Below are positions 9,241 through 19,103 of a DNA stretch of 64,000 nt, piece by piece. The notes below the pieces were generated by a model, which searched no databases, was not told the origin of the DNA, and worked only from the letters and a program-made list of their open reading frames with translations. Position 1 is the first letter of the stretch. The number at the start of each line of letters is the position of its first letter. Where the stretch lies: contig CP070758.1 of assembly GCA_020348925.1 (NCBI GenBank), positions 1,795,690-1,859,689 of the forward strand, given 5' to 3'. Source of the stretch: Gemmatimonadota bacterium. GTDB taxonomy: Bacteria; JBHIER01; G020348925. Both the position numbers and the translations under genes were made by a program.

Positions 9241-9612
9241 TTATGCGCGGTACCACTTCAAAGGAATTGCTGGAAGTCTTTTAAGTGTTTGGGTTTTTGG
9301 GTCCACAATGATTCCAACAGAGTCAAGGGCAATAACCCCTGATATGGGCTCGACATCATCAGGGCCGAAGATGATTCTGCCTGCAGTGATATCATCCATG
9401 AACTCCAAAACGCAGGCCCAAATTCCAATTCTCTCGGAGTTCCTTCAGTCGGTTCATAGGTAGTTTTACCTACAGGCATAATCCCTGTTTTCTTGAGCTC
9501 CTTTGCGGGAGCGAGACAATCGGACTCCCGGTATAAACCGAGAAATCTGCCTCACACTTTCCTGGTGAGTCGACTTTGCCCTGACCGTAACCGTAACATA
9601 CCTCAATCCCAT
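9241..9612 (-). pseudogene. Decayed clan AA (retropepsin-like) aspartic protease
   Basis: An ATG at 9612 with GGAGG 6 nt upstream opens a frame starting MGLRYVTVTVR. After frameshifts the other frames continue with EADFSVYTGSPIVSLP, then GIMPVGKTTYE, then GRIIFGPDDVEPISGVIAL, then VGIIVDPKTQTLKRLPAIP and a stop at 9241. The order and spacing match the small (about 120 aa) bacterial clan AA aspartic proteases, which are often mobile toxin-antitoxin-like genes. The catalytic Asp-Thr-Gly has become Tyr-Thr-Gly and at least two frameshifts are needed, so it is inactive. Confidence 0.75.
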
Positions 9613-9841
9613 CGTAATCCCTCCCTTACGTATATTAGATCCAGACTCGATATTAATAACTTAATACGTGAAAAATCATCCCATTGCACTTTTCCTAACA
9701 AATGCAGCACAAACTGTTCTTCACAACAGCGTAATTTTTGCATGCTAAGTAAAGTCCGTTTTATTATATGTGCAGAGCGCAATAATAATAGTGGGTCGAA
9801 ATGATTTTGCCAACTCATTTCCAACCTGGTTTATTCATGAG

Positions 9842-9930
9842 CTGTCATTCCGGCTGGAATGCCGGAATCTCCTCGATTGATGCACCGGGTTCTCTATTCA
9901 GGAGATTCCGGGATAAACCCGGCATGACAG
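9842..9930. repeat. Palindromic intergenic repeat (CTGTCATTCC type)
   Basis: Arms of about 30 nt pair across the unit: CTGTCATTCCGG with the terminal CCCGGCATGACAG, and GGAATCTCCT (9864-9873) perfectly with AGGAGATTCC (9900-9909). A second, differently folded element with the same TGTCATTCC ends lies at 36956-37009. These resemble REP-like dispersed hairpins. Confidence 0.6.
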
Positions 9931-10057
9931 AGTATACAATTGCGGGAGATACTACCGAACAAAGCTCAACACCAGTATTCATTATAATTCCATAAATATA
10001 TTCGTGTTACGTTGCGTTTGCAGTGGTTTTTTAAAATTATCCAGGCTAAATCCCAAA

Positions 10058-10444
10058 TCATGCCATCGCCACACACTCGATCTCAATTTCGACGTCCTTG
10101 GGCAGTCGGGCGACCTGGACGGCGGAGCGGGCGGGTGGGTTCTTCCCAAAATATTGATCATAGACCTCATTCATGGCGGCAAAGTCGTCCATGTCTTTCA
10201 AAAAGACCGTCACCTTCACCACTTTGTCGAGACTCGATCCCCCGGCCTCAAGGAGGGCCTTGAGGTTCTCCAAAACCCGCCTCGCCTGTACCTGAATATC
10301 ACCGGAAACAAGCTCTCCTGTCTCAGGATCCATCGGAATCTGACCGGCCGTAAACAACAATTCACCGCTGCCTACCTTGACAGCCTGACTGTACGGCCCA
10401 ATCGCCGCCGGGGCCTTGTCGGTTTGGATGACCTTTTTTGACAT
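10058..10444 (-). CDS. ridA: RidA family 2-iminobutanoate/2-iminopropanoate deaminase
   Basis: 128 residues, the normal length of the YjgF/YER057c/UK114 family. Recognisable motifs are [27 protein letters not shown], the helix [25 protein letters not shown] and the C-terminal [23 protein letters not shown]; the Arg of PPARSA is the substrate-carboxylate ligand known for the family. The trimeric cytosolic enzyme hydrolyses reactive enamines/imines released by PLP enzymes such as threonine dehydratase. The ATG is preceded by AAAGGAA, and a likely promoter lies about 65 nt upstream. Transcribed alone, as far as can be seen. Confidence 0.95.
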   Translation of the reverse strand: MSKKVIQTDKAPAAIGPYSQAVKVGSGELLFTAGQIPMDPETGELVSGDIQVQARRVLENLKALLEAGGSSLDKVVKVTVFLKDMDDFAAMNEVYDQYFGKNPPARSAVQVARLPKDVEIEIECVAMA

Positions 10445-10502
10445 GGTTTTTTCCTTTCTTTGCGTTACGTGTTTCGTTTTTTGGATCCTTGTTGTAAAAT
10501 AT

Positions 10503-10531
10503 AATATACTGTTTTACCCTGTTGACCGCAA
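10503..10531 (-). promoter_or_regulatory. Likely sigma-70 promoter for ridA
   Basis: On the minus strand TTGCGG (10526-10531), a 17-nt spacer and TATATT (10503-10508). The -35 is weak; the spacing and the -10 are good. The start codon is about 60 nt downstream. Confidence 0.4.
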
Positions 10532-10653
10532 ATACGAACTTAGTTCCCTTTGAAGGTTCGGCCCTATGAAATTTAGGATATTGGCTACAGTCTTTGTGGT
10601 GCATATTGTGCGGTGCGTGTTTTTGACTGTGACTGTGGGATTTCGGATTTGTC

Positions 10654-12594
10654 CTAAAAGACGGGGTTGCATTCGAATTGAATGCCGAACCTGCGATCGT
10701 CCTCCCTATCACCCTCGTAGAAACGGGTCATCGAGTACTTAAAAGCCATTCGGGCGGCGCGACCCAATTTTACCTTGGCCAAAACATACCACCGCATTCC
10801 CTCACCATAGAAACCCGAATTTGTCATCAAGCCCGGTAAATCGTTTTCGAACTCGTAGATGCGGCTGTCATACGAGTCCGTTTCGAAGAGGACAATCCTG
10901 GTATCCAGAGTCATCCACTTCTTTGGGCAAAGACGCAGGTCACCGGAGAGGAGCCATCCGGTCTCTGTGACCGACAGATCAGGATATCCCACCCGAACGC
11001 TCTCCCACCTTCCGCGAAGTCTTCCCGCCTCGGAGAACTCCCAGTCGACTTGCCCTCTCACATTGACCTGCTGTCTCCCCGTATTCTTTGATTGTCCCTC
11101 GCCGACGCTTTTATTCGTCTCCTTGTTCTTCAAACGAAGACGGACGGTCGCGAGCATTCCGCCGGCAACTCTCCGTTCGGCCTGCGTCCAGAATTCCTGA
11201 CGTGTGGGCGGCATTTTCTCATAATAGTGTCGCCACGGATTCCTCAGTCTATCAACATAGGCCCTCAATCTCGTTCCCGAATCCGGTTGATACACGAAAC
11301 CGAGCAGAGCACCGCATTCATTCTGCGTCTCGTCCGGCTTCTCGGCAAAGGCATAGTTGTGTCGGTTATAAAAGTGCGGCTCGTAGTTTCGCACGAGGGC
11401 ATCGATCTCTATTCGATCGAAGTCAATGATGAGTCCCATGACCATCCCTGAGCCCGAACCCTCTGTCCTCGAGATCTCCCCAAACAGGTTCAAACGGCGA
11501 CAATAGAGATCGAAATTGATCCCAGCCACAGTATTGGACCCTCCGCGAAAAGTAAAACGTTTCCGCTCCGTATCCTTCGGATCGAAGACATGATCGTACC
11601 CGCTGTGATAAAGGCAGACACCCACATTTCCCCAGCTTCCCCCTTCATAAGAAAAATGGGCCCCGTAGAGATCCTCCTTCAGAGTATCCCTTTTTCGCTG
11701 TTCGGTTTCCGTTCGATGGAGGCCGCTTTCATAGACACTGCTGACCGTGCTGTCGGAATTGAAGGTGGCATCCACTCTCGCTTGCGAACCGAAGAGTGAA
11801 AAGGTAATACCCCTCACAGAACCACTGCAGCCCAATCCGAAGAACGGACCGGTTTCGGAAGTGGAAGTGTTGGCTCCCACTCCCCTCTCCCGCTTCTTCA
11901 AGGACGAAGGAAACGAGGCTCCCTTGAACCCTCCGGAATACGCGCCTAAGACAAGCCCCTGACCGAAATCGAGTCGAAAGTTTCCGAAGATGATCCTATC
12001 AAAGACATGCCATCGCTCAATTTCAAGAGAAGAGACCCTATGATCGCTCAGGGACTTTTCATCGGCGTCCTTCTCCGTGACTACACATATTGTGATACGA
12101 TCGGAAATGCTCGCTTCACCCCTGGTATACACTTTCTCCTGGAAAAGGAATTGGTCCCCTTCGATCTCCTCCGAGGACGCGCCATGCAGGATCCGCGTCC
12201 GCAGTCTGCCTGACACAGCCGGCAGACTGCGCTCGGCCTTCAACCTCACAAAGGGTTCTATTGCTTCCAGCAGATCTTCATCAACCCCCGAAATTCCCTG
12301 GAGGTCGGAAAGGCATCTGAAAGGACCGAATGCCCGCCTGTGCTTCACGATCTCTTGGGCCTGAACCGGGGAAAGATAGGGGATGCGCTGCAGTTCGGGG
12401 GCCGAGGCCGCATTGAGGTCAATCGGGTGTTCTTTCAATTCAGCCAGGCGCTCGAGCAGTTCAGACTGATCCGAGGTTTCCCCTTCGGACTCCAAAAAAT
12501 CCTCATATTCCTCCTGGGCGTTGACATTGGCGTAACAGCACAATGCAACCACAGAAATAAGCGCAATAAAAGGATATCCCCAATTTTTTTTCAT
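10654..12594 (-). CDS. Helix-hairpin-helix (ComEA-like) protein with outer-membrane beta-barrel-like C-terminus
   Basis: About 646 residues from the ATG at 12594 (signal peptide MKKNWGYPFIALISVVAL, cleavage near NAQEE); a TTG five codons earlier lies ahead of the signal peptide. Residues about 50-120 hold two helix-hairpin-helix units of the ComEA type (IDLNAASAPELQRIPYLS and GPFRCLSDLQGISGVDED). The remaining 500 residues are rich in amphipathic strands with Gly/aromatic alternation (RLDFGQGLVLGAYSGG and many later strands), as in an outer-membrane barrel, and end in FECNPVF. Proteins with this architecture are common in Bacteroidota-like genomes and uncharacterised; DNA binding or uptake at the outer membrane is a plausible inference only. 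Confidence 0.75.
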   Translation of the reverse strand: MKKNWGYPFIALISVVALCCYANVNAQEEYEDFLESEGETSDQSELLERLAELKEHPIDLNAASAPELQRIPYLSPVQAQEIVKHRRAFGPFRCLSDLQGISGVDEDLLEAIEPFVRLKAERSLPAVSGRLRTRILHGASSEEIEGDQFLFQEKVYTRGEASISDRITICVVTEKDADEKSLSDHRVSSLEIERWHVFDRIIFGNFRLDFGQGLVLGAYSGGFKGASFPSSLKKRERGVGANTSTSETGPFFGLGCSGSVRGITFSLFGSQARVDATFNSDSTVSSVYESGLHRTETEQRKRDTLKEDLYGAHFSYEGGSWGNVGVCLYHSGYDHVFDPKDTERKRFTFRGGSNTVAGINFDLYCRRLNLFGEISRTEGSGSGMVMGLIIDFDRIEIDALVRNYEPHFYNRHNYAFAEKPDETQNECGALLGFVYQPDSGTRLRAYVDRLRNPWRHYYEKMPPTRQEFWTQAERRVAGGMLATVRLRLKNKETNKSVGEGQSKNTGRQQVNVRGQVDWEFSEAGRLRGRWESVRVGYPDLSVTETGWLLSGDLRLCPKKWMTLDTRIVLFETDSYDSRIYEFENDLPGLMTNSGFYGEGMRWYVLAKVKLGRAARMAFKYSMTRFYEGDREDDRRFGIQFECNPVF

Positions 12595-12642
12595 GCGATG
12601 TACGAGCAACGTCTGACGAAACGATCGACTTCATAAGAAACA

Positions 12643-14337
12643 TCAACGAAGCCGTGGGTGTTCTCGTGAAAAATATTCCTTGCTCAGCTTAACGACAACT
12701 CCCGATAGGGCAATGATGGCGATGAGATTGGGAATCGACATCAGCCCCAGAGCCGTATCCCCAAAACCCCACACCACTTCGAGGGAGAAGATCGCCCCCA
12801 AAAAATGCATGACGACATATACAAACTTGTACGGCAGAACGGCCCGAGGGCCGAAGAGGTACTGTGCGCTGCGGTCCCCGTAATACGACCAACTTATGGC
12901 CGTGGAGATGGCAAAGAGAAAGACAGCGATGGTGACTAAGAGATTGCCGTACCCTCCCAGAATAGGACGTAAGCCCATCTGAAAGGACCAGGCCGTGAGC
13001 GGAGATCCGTGCTGGAGCATGAGGCCCTCGATGTGGACGTCGGTCACATCCAGTGATCTCCCGTTGCTGCCAACAACACCTGTCACCGAGCCTTCGTCCG
13101 AAACATCAAAAGTGCCCGTGAAGGATTCATCCCCATGTAGAATATGGCTCTGTTCGACAATTCCGTCCCGCCTGACGAAGAGTACGCCCTCGGCCACCCC
13201 ATCCCTCACGGAGAATGACCCTTGGTACACGTCGTCATCGTCGATCTCCCCCTTCATCTCAATCACTCCTGTGCCTCTGATAACGGTGATGTTGCTCTTT
13301 GTCTCGAAAGGGATTTTTTCGGGTTTTTTCCGGTGCCACGTTCCCATAATACAGATAACGAGCCCGGTAATGGTACAAATCGTTATCGTATCGATGAAAG
13401 GTCCGATCATGGCCACCGTTCCCTCGCGCACCGATTCCTTTGTCTTCGCTGCTGCGTGGGCGATGGGGGCTGATCCCTGTCCGGCTTCGTTGGAGAAGAG
13501 TCCCCGTTTGACCCCCCAGATGAGGGTCCACATGAATGTCGAACCCGCGAAGCCACCGATTCCCGCAGTGGGCGTGAAGGCTTGTTTGAAAATGAGGGCG
13601 AATGTGGCCGGAATCTGGTCGTAATTCAACACCAGGACCAACAGACCGCCGGCAACGTAAGTGATGGCCATGGCCGGAGCGAGACGACAGGCCACCTGGC
13701 CGATTCTTCTGATGCCGCCGAGGATAACGAGGGCGACGAGACTGGACGTCATGAGCCCCGTGATCCAGGGGGGGATGCCCAGATCGGCCCGAAAGCTGTC
13801 GGCGACGGTGAATGATTGTATGGCATTTCCCGTTCCGAAGGAGCAGATGACTGCCAGGGCGGCGAAAAGAACCCCCAGCCATTTCCACTGCGGTCCCAAT
13901 CCTCTCTCAATGTAATACATCGGACCACCTGAGGCCGATCCGTCCGGATGAAGAATACGATAGAAGTGGGAAAGGGCGCACTCGACGTACTTCGTGCACA
14001 TTCCGAAGATAGCTGTCACCCACATCCAGAAAAGTGCCCCAGGACCACCATAATGGATGGCCGTCGCCACCCCCGCGATGTTGCCGATCCCGACAGTCGC
14101 CGAGAGGGCCGCCGACAGTGCCTGAAAATGACTGATATCGCCCTCATCCCTGGGATCGTCGTAATGACCGGCAATGACCTCCAGGCTGTGACGAAATTTA
14201 CGGATCTGGACAAACCGGAGGCGTACCGTCAGAAAGATTCCGGTGCCGACGAGAAGAACGACCAGAAAGGGCAACTGCGGAGGCCAACTCCAGACAATCT
14301 CCTGAACCGCATCGATCACGTTTTTCACGGTCTCCAT
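12643..14337 (-). CDS. AGCS-family Na+:alanine/glycine symporter with an extra soluble insertion
   Basis: About 564 residues from the ATG at 14337, chosen because GAGGAG is 6 nt upstream; an ATG two codons earlier abuts the site. Signature AGCS motifs: ALSATVGIGNIAGVATA, GPGALFWMWV, GGPMYYIERGLG, RRIGQVACRLAP and GVKRGLFSNEAGQGSAPIAHA. About ten transmembrane helices import alanine, glycine or D-alanine with Na+. Unusually, about 110 polar residues (roughly 338-448, numbered from the upstream ATG) are inserted between the helix ending TGLVICIMGTW and the next conserved block, with repeated Gly/Asp-rich beta-like segments, so the protein exceeds the usual 450 residues. A structured leader and promoter precede it. 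Confidence 0.93.
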   Translation of the reverse strand: METVKNVIDAVQEIVWSWPPQLPFLVVLLVGTGIFLTVRLRFVQIRKFRHSLEVIAGHYDDPRDEGDISHFQALSAALSATVGIGNIAGVATAIHYGGPGALFWMWVTAIFGMCTKYVECALSHFYRILHPDGSASGGPMYYIERGLGPQWKWLGVLFAALAVICSFGTGNAIQSFTVADSFRADLGIPPWITGLMTSSLVALVILGGIRRIGQVACRLAPAMAITYVAGGLLVLVLNYDQIPATFALIFKQAFTPTAGIGGFAGSTFMWTLIWGVKRGLFSNEAGQGSAPIAHAAAKTKESVREGTVAMIGPFIDTITICTITGLVICIMGTWHRKKPEKIPFETKSNITVIRGTGVIEMKGEIDDDDVYQGSFSVRDGVAEGVLFVRRDGIVEQSHILHGDESFTGTFDVSDEGSVTGVVGSNGRSLDVTDVHIEGLMLQHGSPLTAWSFQMGLRPILGGYGNLLVTIAVFLFAISTAISWSYYGDRSAQYLFGPRAVLPYKFVYVVMHFLGAIFSLEVVWGFGDTALGLMSIPNLIAIIALSGVVVKLSKEYFSREHPRLR

Positions 14338-14400
14338 ACTCATCTCCTCAAAGAACCGATACGCCTGGGAATGGGTTATTCAACTCCCTGCAAAACAGAT

Positions 14401-14463
14401 GCAAAGGAGCCTGCTCTTTGCCGCAGGGAACATCCTGCCTCCCAAGGAACGTGAGCTCCTTGG
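14401..14463 (-). promoter_or_regulatory. Structured 5' leader of the AGCS symporter mRNA
   Basis: Three consecutive hairpins lie between the promoter and the start codon: CCAAGGA/TCCTTGG (14442-14463), GCAGG/CCTGC (14423-14438) and GCAAAG/CTTTGC (14401-14421). No U-tract follows on the minus strand and no glycine-riboswitch core was recognised, so a regulatory role is conjectural. Confidence 0.4.
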
Positions 14464-14487
14464 TGTGGGCCAGGGGCAATATGTATC

Positions 14488-14516
14488 ACAATAACTCTTT
14501 TTTGTATGGTTGTCAA
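14488..14516 (-). promoter_or_regulatory. Sigma-70 promoter for the AGCS symporter
   Basis: Minus strand: consensus TTGACA (14511-14516), exactly 17 nt, then TATTGT (14488-14493). This gives a leader of about 145 nt containing the three hairpins. Confidence 0.55.
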
Positions 14517-14733
14517 TAAAAAAATCGAAAATTTTTGACCGGCAATTTTTAACAGGTGAGGTAAGAACGTAGAAATTAAACAAACATTCAAAAAAGTACT
14601 TGACTTTCCCCCTGAAAAATATAAAAATTATACATACTATGTCTCAGTCCTGTTATCGGACCAACTGCGTGCACTCATGTCGAAGACAGCGCAAAAAGAG
14701 ATACGATGTGACAAAAAGGAGGAGTGAAAAAGA

Positions 14734-15921
14734 ATGGACACCTTCTATTTCGATTTTCGCGACGTATTCCGAGCGGCCAGAATCGGACTCAGTGGCAAGA
14801 AGATGTGGACCCTGTTCCTCTCTCTGGCCCTGGCCCATTTCGTGTATCTCGTCTTAGGATATCTCGCCTTGCTGGCCAGCGGATTCTCCCTTCAGACCAT
14901 CTGGGGTTCCTACGGATTGTTTCCGGTAGCCGTCGTTGACCAATTTGCCTGGTACAGCTGGCTTCTCTTCGGGGCCGCAATCATTCTCTGTATCATCATC
15001 TTTTTATTCGCCAGTGCGATAGTTGCCAGAATCACGTTCCAGCAATTGAAAGGTGACGAGCTGTGCGCCTTCAGCGAAGCCTACAGGTTCTCCAAGAGGC
15101 ACTGGAAAGCCGTCGTCGTTACACCGTTCAGTTACATCGTGATTGTCGCTTTTATCGTCTTGTGCGGACTCATTCTCGGACTTGTGGCCCGAATCCCATA
15201 CGTGGGCGAATTGGGATTCTCGATCTTTCTCGTCCCTATTGTTTTTGTCGCCATCTTCATCGTATTCATGGCGGTGGTTGCGGTATTCTCCTTCATCCTG
15301 AGTCCGGCCATTGTGGCCACAGCTGGTGAGGATACAATGGAGACCGGCATTCAGAATTTCTCCATCGTGTGGAGTCAAACCTGGCGTTTGGTTGTTTATG
15401 AGGCTATTCTGAAAGCGACGACGGCCGTGGGTTTCTATGTTCTCAGTCTCATCACCTTCATAGCCTTGGTGCTCACCTACTGGGTTTGTGGTCTCTTTAT
15501 GGGCCCGAAAATGGCCCACATTGCCAGCAAAGCCCTCGGCTATCTCCCGGCATCGTGCCCCTTCTTTGAGAACTTCACCCAATACTTTTGGATACCAAGT
15601 CTTTCTCCTTGGCTGCCCACCCTCCCCATTCCCGGGAAAATGGGAATCACGGGAGAAATCTCCGCCATTATCTGCGGAGTCTCTCTCGTCCTTGTTATGT
15701 GGGGGGTTGTCTCCTATTCCTGGTCAACATTAACTGCGGGCCAAGCGATCATTTACCTCATACTCAGAAAAAAGAAGGACGACGAAAACCTGCTGGATCG
15801 AGAGGAAGAAGAGGAAGACAAGAGCATAAACCTCGAAGGGAGCGAAGCAAGACCTGGGGAAAATGAGGAGGGAGGCGGGTTGTCGGAGACGGGATCTCTT
15901 CAAGTAAACGAGAACACATAG
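14734..15921 (+). CDS. Polytopic membrane protein of unknown function with acidic C-terminal tail
   Basis: 395 residues with about seven hydrophobic spans (near 25-50, 70-100, 122-148, 158-195, 222-255, 310-345) and a cytoplasmic-type tail. The tail begins with a Lys cluster (LRKKKDDEN) and continues with runs of Glu (EEEEED) to the end. AAGGAGG lies 11 nt upstream of the ATG. The layout is broadly like DUF4013-type or glycerophosphodiester-associated membrane proteins, but no motif is decisive. It stands alone between the divergently transcribed AGCS gene and the lepA operon. Confidence 0.65.
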   Translation: MDTFYFDFRDVFRAARIGLSGKKMWTLFLSLALAHFVYLVLGYLALLASGFSLQTIWGSYGLFPVAVVDQFAWYSWLLFGAAIILCIIIFLFASAIVARITFQQLKGDELCAFSEAYRFSKRHWKAVVVTPFSYIVIVAFIVLCGLILGLVARIPYVGELGFSIFLVPIVFVAIFIVFMAVVAVFSFILSPAIVATAGEDTMETGIQNFSIVWSQTWRLVVYEAILKATTAVGFYVLSLITFIALVLTYWVCGLFMGPKMAHIASKALGYLPASCPFFENFTQYFWIPSLSPWLPTLPIPGKMGITGEISAIICGVSLVLVMWGVVSYSWSTLTAGQAIIYLILRKKKDDENLLDREEEEEDKSINLEGSEARPGENEEGGGLSETGSLQVNENT

Positions 15922-16242
15922 AGATTCGTACCGAGTAATCCACAACCGCCAGCAAGGACGGAGCTTTGTGATTCGGTCTAAGTCAATCGACAAGATCGAA
16001 GCTTACGTCAATCGGGTATGGCCACGAAGCCCGTATCGTTTCGCGATCAGGTTTTTACTTCATTGTGTGCAATTTTTGTGGCGACACAAAACCGATCCGC
16101 TGACCCTTCTATCCGCTTTCCGAGTATGCCGTGGATACATCAAGCCTTTTGGACCACCCGGTTTTCTCTCGTCCATCGTCCCGGCCTTCAATGGACGCTC
16201 TCATACTTCCCCCAGGGACAAATCCAAGCCGTCACTTTAACA
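15922..16242. other. Intergenic stretch, nothing recognised
   Basis: About 320 nt with no supported gene, repeat or terminator; its right edge carries the lepA promoter. Confidence 0.6.
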
Positions 16243-16271
16243 TTGACAGAATGGTGGAGCGACCATATATT
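16243..16271 (+). promoter_or_regulatory. Near-consensus sigma-70 promoter of the lepA-lepB-sirtuin operon
   Basis: TTGACA (16243-16248), a 17-nt spacer and TATATT (16266-16271). Transcription would begin about 57 nt before the lepA ATG. Confidence 0.7.
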
Positions 16272-16335
16272 GTAAAACTTTTCGAGAAATAGAGATTCGG
16301 AAGAGAGTTCACATTTTTCTGGGACACATCGCAGC

Positions 16336-18141
16336 ATGGATTGGAACACACAGAATATCCGTAATTTTTGCATCATCGCTCATATTGACCACGGCAAATC
16401 GACCCTGGCCGATCGGTTGTTGGAGTTCACAGGCACCGTCTCGGCTGCGGATATGATCAATCAGGTTCTGGATGACATGGATTTGGAGCGGGAGCGGGGC
16501 ATTACGATCAAATCCCATCCCATTCGGATGGATTACACATCGAAAGGCGGCGGCACGTATATCCTCAACCTTATCGACACCCCCGGGCACGTCGATTTTT
16601 CCTACGAAGTTTCAAGGAGCCTGGCGGCCTGCGAAGGAGCCTTATTGGTCGTCGATGCCGCCCAGGGTATTGAAGCACAGACGATCAGCAACCTCTTTCT
16701 GGCTCTTGAAAACAATTTGACCGTCATCCCCGTCATTAATAAGATCGATCTGAAGAACGCCCAGATCGATGTTGTCACCCGACAGATTTCGGAACTCACA
16801 GGTGCTTCGGAGAAGGAGATCCTGTTGGTCAGTGCCAAAGAAGGTTCCGGCACGGAAGAAGTATTGGAGGCGATTGTAGACCGCATTGCACCTCCCTCTC
16901 TGCACCCCGACAATCCCAGTCGAGCCCTCATCTTCGACTCTCAGTTCGATCAATATCGCGGTGCCGTCCCCTACATTCGGGTTTTTGACGGGATCTTCAA
17001 ACAAGGGATGCGGATACAACTGTGCTCCAGCGGTAAGGAATTTGAGGTGGACGAGGTCGGCATCTTTCGGTTGAATCGCATCAAACGAACGAGCCTTTCA
17101 GCCGGCGAGGTCGGGTACCTTGTGGCCAACATTAAAAAGGTTTCAGACACAAAGGTCGGCGACACGATCGCCGCTGCTCATGGGCCAACGATCGCTCCTC
17201 TGCCGGGCTACAAGGAGGTCAAACCGATGGTCTTCAGCGGCCTCTATCCAACGAACAGCGATGATTATGAGGAACTGGGATACGCCCTGGAGCGTTTGAA
17301 ACTCAACGATGCCTCATTGAGTTATGAACCGGAATCCTCCGCAGCGCTTGGATTCGGGTTTCGCTGTGGATTTCTCGGTCTGCTCCACATGGAAATCATT
17401 CAGGAGCGTCTGGACCGAGAGTACGGCCTGGACATCATCACCACGGTGCCCAATGTCAAGTATCGGCTCCTGTTGACCACTGGGGAACGGATCTTCGTCG
17501 AAAATCCAGCCGCTATGCCGGAGGTACGCCTCATCGAGGCCATTGAGGAGCCCTATATCAAGGCTCATATTATTGCTCCGGCCGATTATGTCGGGACGGT
17601 TATGAAACTTATGAAGGAACGAAGGAGTCTCTTTAAGACGATGGACTATCTCGATCGGACCAAGGTCGATCTCCACTACGAACTGCCCTTTTCCGAGATC
17701 GTCTTTGACTTTTACGATAGACTGAAGTCTGTGAGCCGCGGATACGCCTCTTTTGACTACGACTATATCGATTACAGACCATCGAGCCTGGTAAAATTGG
17801 AGATTTTACTCAACAACGTGCCGGTGGATGCACTCTCATCCATTGTCCACAAGGATCGAGCCTACGAGTGGGGGCGAGAACTCTGCCAGCGATTGCGCAC
17901 CATCATCCCCAGGCAGCTCATTCAAGTGGTTATTCAGGCGGCCATCGGCAGCCGTATCATCGCCCGGGAATCGATCGCTCCGCTGAAAAAAAATGTGACG
18001 GCAAAATGCTACGGCGGCGACATCACCCGCAAGAGAAAATTGCTCGAACGGCAGAAGGAAGGGAAAAAACGCATGAAACAGGTGGGAAAAGTCGAAATCC
18101 CCCAGGAAGCTTTTCTGGCTATCCTGAAAGCGGAAAGATGA
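16336..18141 (+). CDS. lepA: Elongation factor 4 (LepA), ribosome back-translocating GTPase
   Basis: 601 residues, standard LepA length. G1 is AHIDHGKST (15-23), then [12 protein letters not shown] (switch I), [15 protein letters not shown] (G3), NKIDLKNA (G4) and SAKEGSG (G5). The LepA-specific C-terminal domain is intact, with [14 protein letters not shown] and the basic [22 protein letters not shown]4 binds ribosomes and remodels stalled or mistranslocated complexes. The Shine-Dalgarno is weak, but the ATG fits family alignments. It heads an operon with lepB 57 nt downstream, a gene pair conserved in many bacteria. Confidence 0.97.
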   Translation: MDWNTQNIRNFCIIAHIDHGKSTLADRLLEFTGTVSAADMINQVLDDMDLERERGITIKSHPIRMDYTSKGGGTYILNLIDTPGHVDFSYEVSRSLAACEGALLVVDAAQGIEAQTISNLFLALENNLTVIPVINKIDLKNAQIDVVTRQISELTGASEKEILLVSAKEGSGTEEVLEAIVDRIAPPSLHPDNPSRALIFDSQFDQYRGAVPYIRVFDGIFKQGMRIQLCSSGKEFEVDEVGIFRLNRIKRTSLSAGEVGYLVANIKKVSDTKVGDTIAAAHGPTIAPLPGYKEVKPMVFSGLYPTNSDDYEELGYALERLKLNDASLSYEPESSAALGFGFRCGFLGLLHMEIIQERLDREYGLDIITTVPNVKYRLLLTTGERIFVENPAAMPEVRLIEAIEEPYIKAHIIAPADYVGTVMKLMKERRSLFKTMDYLDRTKVDLHYELPFSEIVFDFYDRLKSVSRGYASFDYDYIDYRPSSLVKLEILLNNVPVDALSSIVHKDRAYEWGRELCQRLRTIIPRQLIQVVIQAAIGSRIIARESIAPLKKNVTAKCYGGDITRKRKLLERQKEGKKRMKQVGKVEIPQEAFLAILKAER

Positions 18142-18197
18142 AGGGATACCACGTCCCCTGTTCTCGCTCAAATGACTTTGGAGAGGAGGAACTCAAA

Positions 18198-19025
18198 GTG
18201 ACGCGCAAAAAACAGAAAAAGAGAAAATCAATCATTCGTGAATATATGGAATCCATCGTCGTGGCCGTCTTTTTGGTCATGTTCATCATCCGCCCGTTTG
18301 TTGTTCAGGCATTTCGTATTCCCTCGGGTTCAATGGAGGATGCGCTCTTGGTGGGGGATTTTCTCTTGGTCAACAAGTTCATCTACGGAGCGAAGAGTAT
18401 TGACAGAATTCCCCTCACAAAGATCGATATTCCATATTTCACCCTGCCCGCTTTGACCGATCCGAAACCGGGAGACATCATTGTCTTCCGGGCACCGCAC
18501 GAACCTGATAAGGACTTCATTAAACGGTGTATCGCCGTTCCAGGCCAGACGCTTGAGATCAAAGACAAAATTGTGTATATCGACGGCAAAAAAATGGAAA
18601 ATCCACCGAAGGCGAAGCACATCACGAATTATTCCATCCCCAAGGCGGCCGGTCTTCGTGACAACTTCGGCCCAGCCCGGGTACCGACCGAAGGGGATAC
18701 CCTCCGTTTCGCCAACTTAAACGAATACGAATATGAGTTATTGAGGATGTATCTCGAATACAAGGGAGAGGCCCTGGCAACAAAGGGAAACGGATTTACG
18801 TTGAATGGCCGGAGTGCAAACTTTTACATTATGGACGAGGATTGCTATTTTATGATGGGCGACAACAGAGACAACAGTCGTGACAGTCGCTTCTGGGGTT
18901 GGCTTCCCAGAAAAGACATTCGAGGAAAGGCCCTCATCCTCTACTGGTCCTGGAACAGCGAGCCACCTCTCTACGACATCTTTCACAAGGTTCGATGGGG
19001 TCGCATCGGATGGCTCATCAAGTGA
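18198..19025 (+). CDS. lepB: Signal peptidase I
   Basis: 275 residues from a GTG at 18198, chosen because GAGGAGGA is 7 nt upstream and the lysine-rich MTRKKQKKRK start precedes a single membrane anchor (about 16-36). The catalytic Ser45 is in IPSGSMEDALL and the general-base Lys109 in FIKRCIAVPG; boxes D and E are VGDFLLVNK and GDNRDNSRDSRFWG. The S26 enzyme cleaves Sec and Tat signal peptides on the outer face of the inner membrane. A long segment (about 155-215) between boxes includes an acidic/aromatic NEYEYELLRMYLEY stretch, a common lineage-specific loop. Second gene of the lepA operon. Confidence 0.96.
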   Translation: MTRKKQKKRKSIIREYMESIVVAVFLVMFIIRPFVVQAFRIPSGSMEDALLVGDFLLVNKFIYGAKSIDRIPLTKIDIPYFTLPALTDPKPGDIIVFRAPHEPDKDFIKRCIAVPGQTLEIKDKIVYIDGKKMENPPKAKHITNYSIPKAAGLRDNFGPARVPTEGDTLRFANLNEYEYELLRMYLEYKGEALATKGNGFTLNGRSANFYIMDEDCYFMMGDNRDNSRDSRFWGWLPRKDIRGKALILYWSWNSEPPLYDIFHKVRWGRIGWLIK

Positions 19026-19103
19026 AATCTTTCCTCGTAATCCTGCCGTTGTCTCTCAGCATTTCGGCTGTTTTAAGGAATCATGGAGATACGATAGACT
19101 CCT

